A stretch of 64,000 nucleotides of DNA from Callaeas wilsoni (lineage: Eukaryota > Chordata > Aves > Passeriformes > Callaeidae), in the NCBI GenBank assembly GCA_013398955.1, contig VWPU01012686.1:62001-126000 (forward strand). The letters run 5' to 3'. The notes under the pieces were generated by a model. That model worked only from the letters and a program-made list of their open reading frames with translations, was not told the DNA's origin and did not search any database. Made by a program: the position numbers and the translations under genes. Shown in pieces: positions 50,784-61,206 of the stretch (position 1 is the stretch's first letter; the number at the start of each line of letters is the position of its first letter).

Positions 50784-53700
50784 GCACAGTGCTGCACAAA
50801 GAGTCAGATGCCCTACTTTGATCTACTCAAGTGTTTACTAATGTGTCCCACAGCTGGCAGGAGCTGTTAGCAACTCAAGAAATCTGGTTTTCTGCCACCA
50901 GCTCTGCTCTGGGACCTCAAGGAAATCCCAAAGCCACTCCAGGTTTCAGTTTCCCCTCTTTGAAGGCAATGATGCTTTGCTCCAACCCCTACTGGTGGCA
51001 AGGTTAAAGGCTGACCCTGGTAATGTACTACAGCAAGCAGCCTTGGGGAACCCTCCAAGCCTCAATGCAGATGTGCAGTGAGTCAAACCTCTAATTTGGG
51101 TCCTACACCCAAACACAGGCCAGATCAATTCCTTGTGAGAGATAAAGTCAAAATCATCAACACAAATCCTTTGCCACTGGCTCTTCTGACCTGGGCAAGT
51201 CACACCATCATCTCCCTTCTTCCTCCGGCAGCACTGGGCAGAGACCAGGTTCATTTGTGCAGAAATGGCTCACCCCTGTGCATAAGGCAGCCCTGCTTGG
51301 AAAAAAACCCCACCATTTCAGGCCTGACCGCAGGTACAGAGCTGCCAAAATGAGAAAGCACAAATTCCGCATGCCCCTGAAGTCAACGACCCACCATGGC
51401 TGTTGGGGAAGTTCCTCTTCATCCTCGCTTTATAGATGAACAAGCTAGGGTGAACCTGAAACTGCTAATCCAGAACAAAGAGGGCTGGGGGAGAGCAGAT
51501 GTGCCTGTACAGCAAAAAGCACTTTGCAGAGTAGGACGATCGCTGATCCCCCTTCCAGTCCTCTGCCCATCCAAACAAGCCCCAAGAACATGGCGTGCCT
51601 CAGCACTGCTGGAAGATGGCAATACGCACAGAACTGGAGCCCAGCAGGCAGGGTGTGCCAATGGGAATGATTGACGGTAGCTTGCTGGACTTCTGAAGGA
51701 TGGACACCTTCACTGAGAGTTGCCAGGTGCACGCCTGAGATGTCCTCAACACTCAGGTTTCACAGAGCTCCAACTGCACCTTCTGGAAGAACAACTCCAA
51801 CTGCAGATACAAAGAAGGAGCCTCCAAAATGGTCAGGAAGTTGGGACATTACAGAAATGCCCCATCAAAAGGGCAAAGGGTTTCTGACAGGTGGCACAGC
51901 ACATCTGAGGCATGGCCAAAATTACTGTCCAGCCCAAACACTCCCTCCTGCACAGATGTCAGCATTAGCTGGTGCTCTGTGCCCTGTCACAGCACTTACT
52001 TTCATGCACAAAATAAAAACTAAACTCGCCAACATACCCAATGGGCCTGTCAAACTAATCAGGTTAGGAGGACTGGAAACACACCAGCAGCAAGAGCTGG
52101 CCCCTGCTCCAGAGCCCTTGCAGAAATCATGCATCCAAGAGATGGAAAAGCCTCTGTCGTTCCCGTAACCAGGTCAATAAAAGCACAGACAACTCCATCC
52201 AGAGACAGACTTTTTTTAGGAATCACAAGACAGAGAAGCTTCAGCTCCCCCAGCTGCAAATAGGTGGGCAGGCACAAAGAGGCAGCACGGAAACGTGTCT
52301 GTGCAACACGTGTGGGCAATCGGCCGCCCCGCACATGGCCGGGATATGGGGCAAGAGGAAACCACTCTGAACCGAGCCGGGAGAAACAGCGGCAGCAACC
52401 CCGTGTGACTTCTCCCACCCCCACCAGCTCGGCTCCCAAATCCAACAGCCTCCCACCCATATGTGTGTCTGGCACGCTGGGGAGAGACAACAGGCTAGAC
52501 AAGGATTTCAAAGCTGAGAGGTCCCAGGCAGCTTTGAGTGGCCTTGGATTCATGGAGTGACAATAACCTCCCTCTCTGGGAAGCAAAACTACCCAAAATG
52601 AACTTCAGCGTGGTTCCTCAAAAACAAAGCAGTCCCGTCCCCAAACCCACAGTTATCTGTGGGTGCACTTTACTGTAACACTGTTATTTCTGTAGCTCTT
52701 CCTTGAATGAGAAGCCCAGAGGACTGGACAGAGCTTTTTTTGATCGAATTTCAGAGCAGCAGCAGCCTTTTGTTGTCTCTCCTTCCTTTTAACATATTTA
52801 TTTTTCAAGCCCTTAGTTCACTGGCACAGAGGAGGGTAAATCACACATTGGTGGTGAAGTCTAGCACAGGCTGCCTCCCCTTTGCATCTGAGAACCACAT
52901 TCTAACCACAGGAAAGGATGTGTCCTCATTATCACCAGCATTTTTAGGCCCTAGACGAAAAGACTGTGGTGCAGAGTGTTCCTAGAGTAAAAGCAGATAT
53001 AAGGTTTTTTTATTACACACGATATTGTTTGATTTCACAACCAAATCTCACGCCTGTCGCCGAGGTACCCAACCCAGGCTGCTTCTGCAGGCAGGAGGGC
53101 AGCAGTGCAGATCACTCCTTCTGTGCTGATCAGCTTGTGACACTACAGCACAGCGAGCAGCTCCCCATCCACCGCCTAGAACACGGCACCCTAAAATCCA
53201 GCGTGGCCCCTGCAGACTGGGACACCACGGCAATGGCACGGGGAAAGCTGCGTGGGTCAGCCCGGCAAGTTACTACACCCAGTCTCCAAGTTATTTGCAC
53301 ACGCACTCCGGAGTCTGGGAATGCCACCAGAGACCAGGAGCAGCAGGAAAATACCAGGCTGCAACTTTGTGAACAAAATGAATTCACTGGCTTAACACCC
53401 ACATAATTAAAAGCAGGAGCCTCCCTCGGTAACTGTTAGCATAGGGGTGTGCCTCGTTGTGTGTTTGCAGTCGGGGGGCTGTGATACCACCGACAAAGGC
53501 AAAAAGAAACCCTCTGCAGAGCAAGGCTGCCCGTAGCACTGATGAAACACACAGGAACATCCTTTCCCCAGGATCTATTGTATTTCCCGTTGAAACAGGA
53601 GTAACAGTAGCTCCTTTCTGCCAAGGGCGTCTGAGCCACCCGCTGCTCTCTCTTGCCATTCGGAAGGCTCTGAAGACATGGGGACCTCAGCCCTGAGAGA

Positions 53701-53920
53701 AGAGAGAATTACTTTGCTCACTGTTGCTGAGAATGGCAATGGGCCCTGCTCTCTGCACTCATCCACCAGCCAACTCCCTGGCTTTAGGTGGCTCGTACCG
53801 GCTCTTGGCACCACTGCTGGCAATGAGCAACTCCCACTCTCCTCACAGGGCTCACTGAACAATGGTTTTGATGGATGACCAACAGGCAGTGAGAGAAGCC
53901 CCAGAGGGAGCAACCCCCAG

Positions 53921-53940
53921 CCCCCCCCCCCCAAAGGGGG
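53921..53940. repeat. C12-AAA-G5 tract
   Basis: Twelve C's, AAA, then five G's. The G5 can fold back on the C-run, and the C-run itself is an i-motif/G4-type low-complexity stretch prone to sequencing and replication errors. Confidence 0.85.
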
Positions 53941-54579
53941 ATCAGCCACCCACCACCCAAGTGTGGTCCAGTGGAGGTTCCGGCTGCCAGCTGCTTCCAA
54001 CATCAGGGAAAAGCATTCCCAGGAGCCTTTCCCTCTTACCCAGCACTTCTTGTACTGCTTCCCGCACCAGTTTCCCCTCATAGGGTGTGTTGCATAGCAT
54101 TTAAATACAACCAGGTCTGGGCAAGCCAGATTTCAGCTGATTCCGTGTCCCCTCTGTCAGGCAATGCTAAGAAAGGGGTCATGATTCTTCCAAGAGCAGT
54201 TAGTACAGCATCACTTAATGCAAACGCTTACAGCCTTCCTCCTCCGTCCTCCCCCAGGCAGAGAGTAGCAGAAAGTGATCCCCCTCCCGGGGAAAAGAGA
54301 GATTTCCCACATAGTGGGCACCAGTATTAATTCTTCCAACTGCTGCAGCTTTCCTTTCATTCTGTGACTTTATGAACATCACTCGGTGCTGGCAGCAGCC
54401 CCGGAGGGCATCACAAGTCACCTGAAAGGAAAAGAGCCTCTTCCAGCACCGGCATCTGGGCTGCCTCTGAGACAGAGGGCGGCAGCTCTGGCCGTGCACA
54501 GCCACACTGACCAGACAGCTCACAGCCACGGCACTGGATCAGCCATGCCTCAAGAGGGCTGTGATGACATCTTTAGGGT

Positions 54580-54603
54580 GTCATGGCTAATTAGAGCCAT
54601 GAC
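54580..54603. promoter_or_regulatory. Inverted repeat around a TAATTA homeodomain core
   Basis: The arms GTCATGGCT and AGCCATGAC are exact reverse complements separated by AATTAG, so the centre reads CTAATTAG, itself a palindrome and a homeodomain-type site. A second TCTAATTAGG occurs about 20 bp downstream (near 54610). Paired TAATTA sites are typical of homeobox-regulated enhancers. Function is inferred. Confidence 0.35.
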
Positions 54604-55099
54604 TATACCCTCTAATTAGGTAACACTTTCAGACAAATCACCCTGTCCTCTTCAAACCACTTCACACCTCCAGATACAACCCTAATTGACTTGAAAGTTG
54701 ACTCGGCACTTCTTCCCGGACCTCCTTCCATTTCACAGGGCATTTCAAAATAAATAAACCCCCTGCTCCTCAGTCCTGTCTCAGAGTCCAGCTGGGGAAT
54801 TGCCCTCACATCCGCACAGGCACGCACCTGCACGACCTGACACAAAACCTCCATCACAGGCACAAAGCGATCGCTTCTGACGCAGCGGCAGCATCGTCCT
54901 CCTCTGATCTCTCGTTTCTAGCCATCCTAGTGCTACTTTCAACAACAGTCAGCAAAGCTTTTTCTCGGAGAACAGGAGTGTTTGCGATGCGTCAGTGTCC
55001 TACTAAAAATATTGCCCGGGGGCTCACGAGAGAAACAGGGCTCCAGCAAAGGAGCCTGGTATCTGGCAACAGAAGGCATTAGAAAAAACCCTAACCATT

Positions 55100-55560
55100 G
55101 AGAAATTAATATGCCAGAATGATATCAAGTGCCAACATTTCAATCCAGAAGCTTGATTTCTGTTTTCATTAGGTAATGAATAAACTGAAACGATCCAAAT
55201 GTTTTCAGTTTCCCAAAAGCACAAAATTTGAAGCAGATAGGCAACCCCCCCACCATCATAACTGCAAACATGCTGAACAAAAACTATCAAAATTCACAGA
55301 AGATAAATATTGAGCCCTTAAAAGCCTGCTACGAGAACAATGTCTCTTTATTTGCTTTCTGTGAGGTTTGTTATAACAAGAGAGAAAGACTCCAGTATAC
55401 AGTGTTTTAATATATATACACGTATTCACAGCTGGAATAATAGATTTTAAGGACTGCGGACAATATTACAGCTGGACGTATGCAGAAATGCATAAACATA
55501 CCTTCAAAAACATATTCTTTGCACCCTACCCAGATATGTAGATGGACACATACATAACAC
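55100..55560. promoter_or_regulatory. AT-rich block with paired ACAGCTGGA boxes
   Basis: A long AT-rich stretch (including TTTTAATATATATACACG) in which ACAGCTGGA, containing the E-box CAGCTG, occurs twice about 40 bp apart near 55428 and 55468. ATGCATAA follows. It may be an enhancer, or simply AT-rich intronic sequence. A minus-strand frame overlaps but is not convincing. Confidence 0.2.
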
Positions 55561-57277
55561 ACACACTCCATGTTTCAGATCGATCTGAACCATTCATTAA
55601 ATCAGAGACTCTCTAAAGTTTCTGCTGCTTTGGGAAAACATGACCCTGAGGAGACATCATGCATGAACTTAACAACCAGCAGAAAATGAAACCATAACAC
55701 GCTGCATCTTGAAAGCCAGCCCTGAGTCTAACTTAATCCCTGCTCTGGACAATGCCTCTAGAGAGGCATTAAAACCATGCTAAGGTGTTTTCCTGGATTT
55801 CCCAGATTCCCCGGAGATTCCCTGGCACTCTGACTGCATCCACCTCCTTACTTTGGAGATGTTTCCGGCTGAGCGCTTCCATCCTTACTCCTGCTGCTTC
55901 CACGGTCAGTGACGGACAGACCCAGTGGAGCAGCATCCGGAGAGCCGCGTCCTGCCCTGGCAGCAGGACGAGTTACCAGGACAGCTCGTGGGGTTTAACA
56001 CTCGTAATCCTACAAAACGTGCAGGGGAATGATGTACGTGCGGGGAGACGATGTACGGGGCTTGAAGGGTCAAGAGCAGCTTTGCGTCCTCCCTTCCCAT
56101 CCCCAACAAAGGAATTCCAGCAGATCTCGTGCCCCCTAGTGTCATCCTGGTGAACGGACCGACAGCGGGCACCGCCAAGCACTGGGTACCACCCGGCCCA
56201 GGCTATGCCCGCGCTTATCCCACAGTGAAGAAGCCACAGTGTCCTGCCGGCACCTAGAGAACAGTGAAACGCCACTCCCAACAGTTCATGTAAAGGACAG
56301 CGTGAGCCTGCTGTCCCTCCCCAGCACCCCGGGGCAGCCACAGCCTCCCCAGTGTCCCCATGCCCAGCACGGTGCCACCTCCGTTCTGCTCTGGAGGAGC
56401 CCCGGCAAGATCTGCCCCTCCAGCAGATAGCCCAAACGGTGTCCCTGGAGAAGGGCCAAGAGGAGGAGGCAGAGAGCATCTGCAGTGGACACTGTCCAGA
56501 ATACAGCTCCTCCTAAAAATAGATAGATCCTGGAAGGGCACGGCCCTTCCAGGGAATGGGAATGCTCAGTGCTAGGAGCTCAGGGTTTGGCATGACAAAA
56601 CTTCAAAGTGCACGAATGCAAGGCACTTTGTTACCCTGTTTCCTCCCCATTAGAGCACCTGTGGAATCAGGGTCTGGCTACAACCACGAGAAGCAATAAA
56701 CGAAATCAGCCCACAACCCAGCATCCCCACGTGCCAGCCTGCTCTGAACCAAAGATCCAGCATCTACTCGGAAAAGGCCCATGCTGACTGCAATACTAAT
56801 GAGTGCAACAGAGACCAGACCCCACATACAGAGCACCTAAACAAGAGCCATGTGCTGGAAAGGTGCACAGGAAATGTGCATGCACGTGCCTCAGTTTCCC
56901 CATCTGCCCGGCTTACCCTCTCTTATTTTCCTCATCCCTCCTGTTCAGCTATTAGTTCCTGTGGGAAGAGGCACTCCAGGAATACACCTTGACTACCGGC
57001 CCCTTCCAGCATCTGCTAGCAGAATGAAAGCAAACCTCAGTAACCCATCACCAAAATTTGGAGGAATTCTCCCCAGGGCACTGACCTGAGTATGCTGCTT
57101 TCTTCTGCAACACCGAGCAGGGACTATAGCTTAGAATAATGGGGAAGTAACTCGGTTCAGTGCTGACAAAGCATCACAAGCCCCAGCGGGGTGGGAGGGG
57201 AGGAGGTGTCCTTCCCTCACGCTGCCATGCCTGGTATACATCATGTTTAGGGCCAGGCATACGTCACCGACACAAAA

Positions 57278-57440
57278 TGGACAAATTGGAGGGATTTCAG
57301 AAAAACGAGCGACAAAAATGATCAGGAGGCAGAAGGGATTGATTTACAAAGGGAGATTAAAAAAGCTGCGATCAGCCTAGCTGGGCTGAGCAAGTACTGA
57401 CTGCAAGAAGCAGTTGTATGCTAATCTGCAAATGGGATTA
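57278..57440 (+). mobile_element. Old, diverged CR1-type LINE fragment
   Basis: The stretch contains, in order, 'aaattggaggga', 'ttcagaaaaacgagcgac', 'aaaaatgatcagg', 'agggagattaaaaaagct', 'atcagcctagctggg' and 'caagtactga'. These match in order the CR1 3' coding and untranslated segment that in better-kept copies reads through a 'gagcaacaaaaatgat' box and a 'gagattaaaagagctg' box to a 'tttagcctgg' box. Indels are numerous, so this copy is much older than the one at 45 kb. The boundaries are approximate, and the downstream end fades out near 57440. Confidence 0.65.
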
Positions 57441-57647
57441 AAACAATATGGGAAGGAGTAATTTAGCATCTTCATCAGTATTGGGATGAAATGAGGGAGA
57501 ACTTAGGGCTGAGTAGGCAGGGAAAAAAACCCAAACCAACTCGCAAACTCCTTTTCTAGTTATGCATGACTTTCTCCATCAAAACACTAAAAGTCCCCAA
57601 AACTCACTCTGCCTCAGACAAGGACCCTCGGGAGCAACTGAGCCTGT

Positions 57648-57725
57648 GCACGCACACATACACACAAACACAGGCACGCGTACACACAAATACACACACA
57701 AAAACACACACACACACAGACACAG
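57648..57725. repeat. Imperfect (CA)n microsatellite
   Basis: About 78 bp of CA units with A insertions ('cacacaaacaca', 'acacacaaaaacacac') and a GCACGCG interruption. The longest pure run is near 57704-57719. Likely polymorphic. Confidence 0.9.
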
Positions 57726-58379
57726 AGCAAGGTCCCACCCCTGACTCACACTCAGGAAAGCAGCAGGGCCGCCACGATAGCCGGAGAGGATGGAGGCTTC
57801 ACGCTTGCAGGGAGGCAGCGGAGAGCGAAGGCTAGAGCTGCCAGTAGCGGTGGGAAGGTCCCCGCAGAAGGACGGTTTTGCACTCCCGGGTCTTCACAAG
57901 GGAAAGGTGCTGAGATGGCTTCCTGCAAAGTGGCAGGAGTGAGCTCAGCTGCGAGCACTCAGATATTTACACACAAACAGCACATTACTCAGCAACTCCC
58001 ATTTGTCAGGCATAATGGCAGCGGCAGCAATAATAAACGACAGAGCTGAGAGAAAGGCTCCCCAGGCGCACACCCAACCCCAGCCTGAGCTGGAGCAGGA
58101 TGTGTGCCTCCAGCTTGCAGGGAATTAACTGAGAATGGCCAGGAGCTGGGGCTTGCACCCACAAAACTCCTGCTGCCGGCTTCAGGGAGTCAGTCACGTC
58201 TCCGAAAGCTAAGCCTTGGCTGCACAGTTATTTGAATGTGTGTGTGCATCGCAAGCTTTGTGGCTCTGAGAGGTACCAGCGCTTCTCCCTTCCCAAGTCC
58301 AGGAGGTGCTGAGAACTTTTCAGGGGAAGGGGATGCAGAGTCCTGGCAGAACGGGGTCCTCTTGGGGTAAATCACACCA

Positions 58380-58450
58380 AAGATAATGTATGATCATTAG
58401 ATCATGGCTCGGCCTGCTCTGACAAGAGGCTCTGATAAACTTATCTTGAG
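58380..58450. promoter_or_regulatory. Candidate GATA-type element near the CpG island
   Basis: TGATAA (58433-58438) and TTATCT (58441-58446) form an opposed pair of GATA motifs two bases apart, and AGATAA occurs at 58381-58386. A perfect short inverted repeat, ATGATC-ATTA-GATCAT, spans 58390-58405. The block is about 1 kb from the CpG island. GATA factors bind such palindromic pairs, but occupancy is unknown. Confidence 0.3.
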
Positions 58451-59856
58451 GAGCTGTCACAAGGAAGTCTGCCAGGCACGAGGCTCTCATTTCTAAAGCT
58501 CAGCCTGTCTTGGGAAAGTCCACCCGCTGCAGTGAGCCCCAGAGAGCTCTGGTCCCAGCACGCTGCCTGGCCAGACACGAGCATCCTTTGCATGTCTCCA
58601 GACACCACGGCAAAGCTCTAACTCCTCATGGAGGGGCAAGGCAGGGATCCGGGAGCAAGAACGGCTGCTCCCACATATGTGCACATTTTGCAGGAAGCAG
58701 CCAATGTCAGTGCCTCGCTGCCTGCACACACAGCCAGTGGGACCGGCTGCAGCATGTGCAGGTCCCGTCCCTCACACAAGTACTCAACGTGGTGCACTGA
58801 GAGCGGGCACCGTCAGTGAAATTCGCTAAATCCAAGCAGAAGTCAGCAAGTTCCCAAGCAAAAAGCAATCCGAGGAAAGGATCTCCTCGGCCATTCCGCA
58901 AATTAAAACACAAAGAGATGGGAAAAAGAAACTGAACAGCTTTGCAGGCAATCCCCTTTCTGTAACCTGCACTCTGAACAGACCCTGCACATGTGTCCGT
59001 AATCGTGGGGTGGGGAAGATAAGAGAGTGAAGAAGTGCTGATCCTTATACCAAAAAAAGTTTAGTGGTTAAAGAAACAACTGCCAGAGGAGCCAGGGAAG
59101 CTGGAACGTGCAGACCTGGTTATGTCCCCAGTGAAGGCAGCACAAATTGGCTCACAAGCTGACTGGAGTCACAACTCGTTTTCAAGATTGCAGTGGGGGA
59201 AGTCACCAAGATGTGGAAATGTCAGGGAGTTTTGAGCAGCATAGGGATCGGTGTGTATTATGCAATTCTGGAAAGCAGCCCTTGTACTCAGGCTCGGGAT
59301 GAACTGCCTGCCTAGCCCGAAGAGAGCAGTTCCCCAGAAGCGCCATGCAGACACTCTTCTTATAAAATCACACTTAAGAAAAAAAAATTAAAGAAAAAAA
59401 AAAATCTGCACTGCCACAGCAAAGAAGAAGGCAGGTTGCGCCTTTGGAGAGACGGAGAAGAAGCCTGCTCTCCCGCCCAGGAAATCCACGGGCTCCGGTT
59501 TACAAAGAGCCGCCCCGCAATCCCAGCCGCTCCAGCCCCGTGCGCTGCCGCAGGGAGAACTCATCCCTCCCAGCCTTCAACTTGGTGCCGGCCGCGATGC
59601 CCTCCCAGCCGGGCAGGGGTCGGGGGGTCTGGCCAGGCAGGGGACAGGGGTCATACCGCCGCGCCCCGATGCGGACCCGCTGTCCGGGAGGGTGCGGGGA
59701 CCCTCTGGCCCCTTGCCGCCCATCTCTCCCCGCCGGGAAGACGCGCACGGCGGGGCAGGAAAGTAAGTTGCCCAAATTGTTTCCTCACGGAGGGGTGGAC
59801 GCGCGGCCCACGTCGGGGCGCGGACACGCGCGGGCGCTGGAAAGGTGCGCGACTGC

Positions 59857-59864
59857 GGGGCGGG
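59857..59864 (+). promoter_or_regulatory. GC box (Sp1-type site)
   Basis: This is an exact GGGGCGGG in the CpG island, the core of the Sp/KLF binding motif, about 270 bp to the left of the TATA-like site. Such boxes are expected in CpG-island promoters, and occupancy cannot be judged from sequence. Confidence 0.5.
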
Positions 59865-60052
59865 AGGGAACACAAGACCGAGGGCGAATGCGGGGAAAGA
59901 AAGCGTTGCCCCCCGCCTTTCTTTCCGCCTCCCCCGGCGGCAGGCACCGCGGCTCGGCTCCGCTGACCCCCGTGCCCGCACGCCGCCTCCCCCGTCCCAT
60001 GGGTGGGGGTACACCCCGTGCCGCCCTCCGGCCCCAGCCGCCCGGTACTCAC

Positions 60053-60151
60053 GGCGCCTTCCTTGCCGCCGCTCCCGGCGTTACCCCATGCAACCACCGG
60101 CTGCTTCTGCACCGGCTCGGGGGCTATAAGCTCTTTTAAACTCCAGCACAT
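60053..60151 (-). CDS. Candidate first coding exon in the CpG island
   Basis: Read on the minus strand, an ATG at 60151-60149 (G at -3) opens a 33-codon frame starting MCWSLKELIAPEPV and ending exactly at a strong donor, GCC|GTGAGTACC, in phase 0. The location in the CpG island is right for a first exon. The residues match no protein I can name and no signal peptide is evident. It may instead be 5' untranslated sequence or chance. If real, the gene would extend leftward through the rest of the window. Confidence 0.25.
60125..60130 (+). promoter_or_regulatory. TATA-like box
   Basis: TATAAG lies in a sharply GC-rich context ('cgggggctataagctc'), as in focused TATA promoters. A start 28-32 bp downstream would fall near 60153-60160, only about 20 nt before the plus-strand donor at 60178, which would give a very short first exon. 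The minus strand of the same region is also TTTAAAAG-like, so orientation is ambiguous. Confidence 0.35.
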
Positions 60152-60277
60152 AACCCATGTGACCGCAGAAGCCACTGGTAAGGAGCGCCGGGGAGCCAGC
60201 GATGAGCTCAGCCCGCACCCCCCGGCACAGCGCCGGGGACGCGCTCCCGGCCCCGCCGCGCCGCGCGCACCCGCCGG

Positions 60278-60357
60278 CACACACGCGCGCACACACAGCA
60301 CACACACAGCACACACAGGCTCACAAACACACGCACACGCACACGCACCCACACACC
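60278..60357. repeat. CA/CG-rich imperfect dinucleotide tract
   Basis: Interrupted (CA)n with CG variants ('acgcgcgcacacacag', 'cacacgcacacgcac') on the right flank of the CpG island. CA/CG alternation can adopt left-handed DNA. More short CA runs follow near 60520. The mixture of CA and CG may reflect methyl-CpG decay of a (CG)n/(CA)n tract. Confidence 0.85.
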
Positions 60358-60896
60358 ATCCCCCCGCAGCCAGACACTGGTACACGCCCCTGCGGACACG
60401 CCGCCGCTTCCTCCCTCCCCACGGATGCTGAGCCGGAGGGAGGCACCGCACACACGCGCGCCCTGCCGACCCCCGTGCAAACGCACACTCGTGGAAGCAC
60501 GGTGGGGACGGAGCCCCACACACACACATCACGAGCAGCAGTCCCTGCAAGTCCCCTCACCTCCCCAGAGATGCAGCCCCAAGTGGAAGCAGCAGGCTCG
60601 TGGTCACCCTCACGCGTTCCCTGTGCATACACACACGGTCTTTCACAACGCACCCTCCACACGCACAGCCCCTTCCTTCCATCACGAGATGCAGACCCAA
60701 GAAGGTGCCGCACCACCATTTCCGTGCACACCTCCGCGCGCATCCTTGCACGCACCCCACTCGTGAGTGCCGCACTCCCTCACACCAACACCGTCCTGGA
60801 GTGCCCAACAGTGCCCACGGGAAGATGCACGCTGTCATGAAAGCATCTCGCTCGCCCCTCTCACACACACTGCACAACCAAACACCCAACACTTAC

Positions 60897-60925
60897 ATGG
60901 GCTGTGCTCCCTCTCGCTCAGCCAT
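60897..60925 (-). CDS. Candidate alternative first coding exon
   Basis: On the minus strand an ATG with a good Kozak context (G at -3, G at +4) starts the frame MAEREGAQP. After 29 nt it meets the donor AT|GTAAGTGTTG, which matches the splice consensus very well. It lies about 350 bp right of the CpG island core, in moderately CpG-rich DNA. Start and donor together are suggestive, but the exon is too short for any homology call. It could be an alternative start of the same minus-strand gene. Confidence 0.18.
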
Positions 60926-60958
60926 TGCAGCCACACCTGCACCCACCTTCCCCACTCC

Positions 60959-60982
60959 AATAAAACCTGCTGGTGTGTGCTG
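60959..60982 (+). terminator. Possible polyadenylation signal
   Basis: AATAAA (60959-60964) is followed closely by the GU-rich TGGTGTGTGCTG, the textbook arrangement of a vertebrate cleavage/polyadenylation site. No plus-strand gene ending here is apparent, and AATAAA occurs often by chance. Confidence 0.2.
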
Positions 60983-61172
60983 AACAAGCCCACTCTGGCC
61001 ATCCATCACAACCACACGACTTTGGGGTCCCCTGTGGCATGTGGGAACACCTCATTTCCCATCACAGGTAAAGACAGAGAGCTGTCACACGTGTGGGTGA
61101 GGTCTGCAGGGCAAAAAGCACAGATGTCCCCCTGTGCTGTGCTCAGTTACTCCTGAAGAGGGAGAAGCCCCA

Positions 61173-61206
61173 GGGGTAGCCATACAGCTGGGGTAGCCAT
61201 ATAGCT
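61173..61206 (+). repeat. 17-bp tandem duplication
   Basis: Two adjacent copies, 61173-61189 and 61190-61206, of the unit GGGGTAGCCATAYAGCT. They differ only at one C/T, so the duplication is fairly recent. It lies about 600 bp right of the CpG island. Confidence 0.9.

Larger units (their letters stand above)
45086..57277. other. Large noncoding region
   Basis: No exon recognised. Contains the AT-rich block at 47.3-47.5 kb, the GACA microsatellite at 50.75 kb, the C12 tract at 53.92 kb, the TAATTA inverted repeat at 54.58 kb and the AT-rich block at 55.1-55.6 kb. Confidence 0.6.
57441..59439. other. Noncoding flank of the CpG island
   Basis: Contains the CA microsatellite at 57.65 kb, the GATA-type block at 58.4 kb and A-rich runs at 59.38-59.40 kb. 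It is either the start of a first intron (if the gene is on the minus strand) or upstream promoter DNA (if on the plus strand). Confidence 0.55.
59440..60560. promoter_or_regulatory. CpG island promoter
   Basis: CpG dinucleotides are dense here and rare elsewhere in the window. The island is GC-rich with runs such as 'ccgcgccgcgcgc', contains a consensus GC box and a TATA-like site, and has good 5' splice sites on both strands (plus at 60177/60178, minus at 60053/60052). In vertebrates this combination marks the 5' end of a gene, often with bidirectional initiation. Open frames of 231 codons (plus, 59444-60139) and 299 codons (minus, 59651-60550) lie here, but GC-rich DNA is poor in stop codons, so I do not call them genes. 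The island's right side grades into CA/CG-rich simple sequence near 60.28 kb. The gene served and its strand are not settled. Confidence 0.85.

Noticed and set aside
59444..60139. 231-codon plus-strand frame in the CpG island
   Set aside because: GC-rich DNA lacks stop codons. The product is Arg/Pro/Gly-rich with no domain, and the opposite strand is equally open.
59651..60550. 299-codon minus-strand frame in the CpG island
   Set aside because: Same reason: much of it is translation of CA/CG repeats (Cys-Val and Arg-Val runs) and it ignores the strong donor at 60053.
60202..60840. 212-codon plus-strand frame rich in His-Thr
   Set aside because: It is the translation of the CA-rich simple repeat, not a gene.
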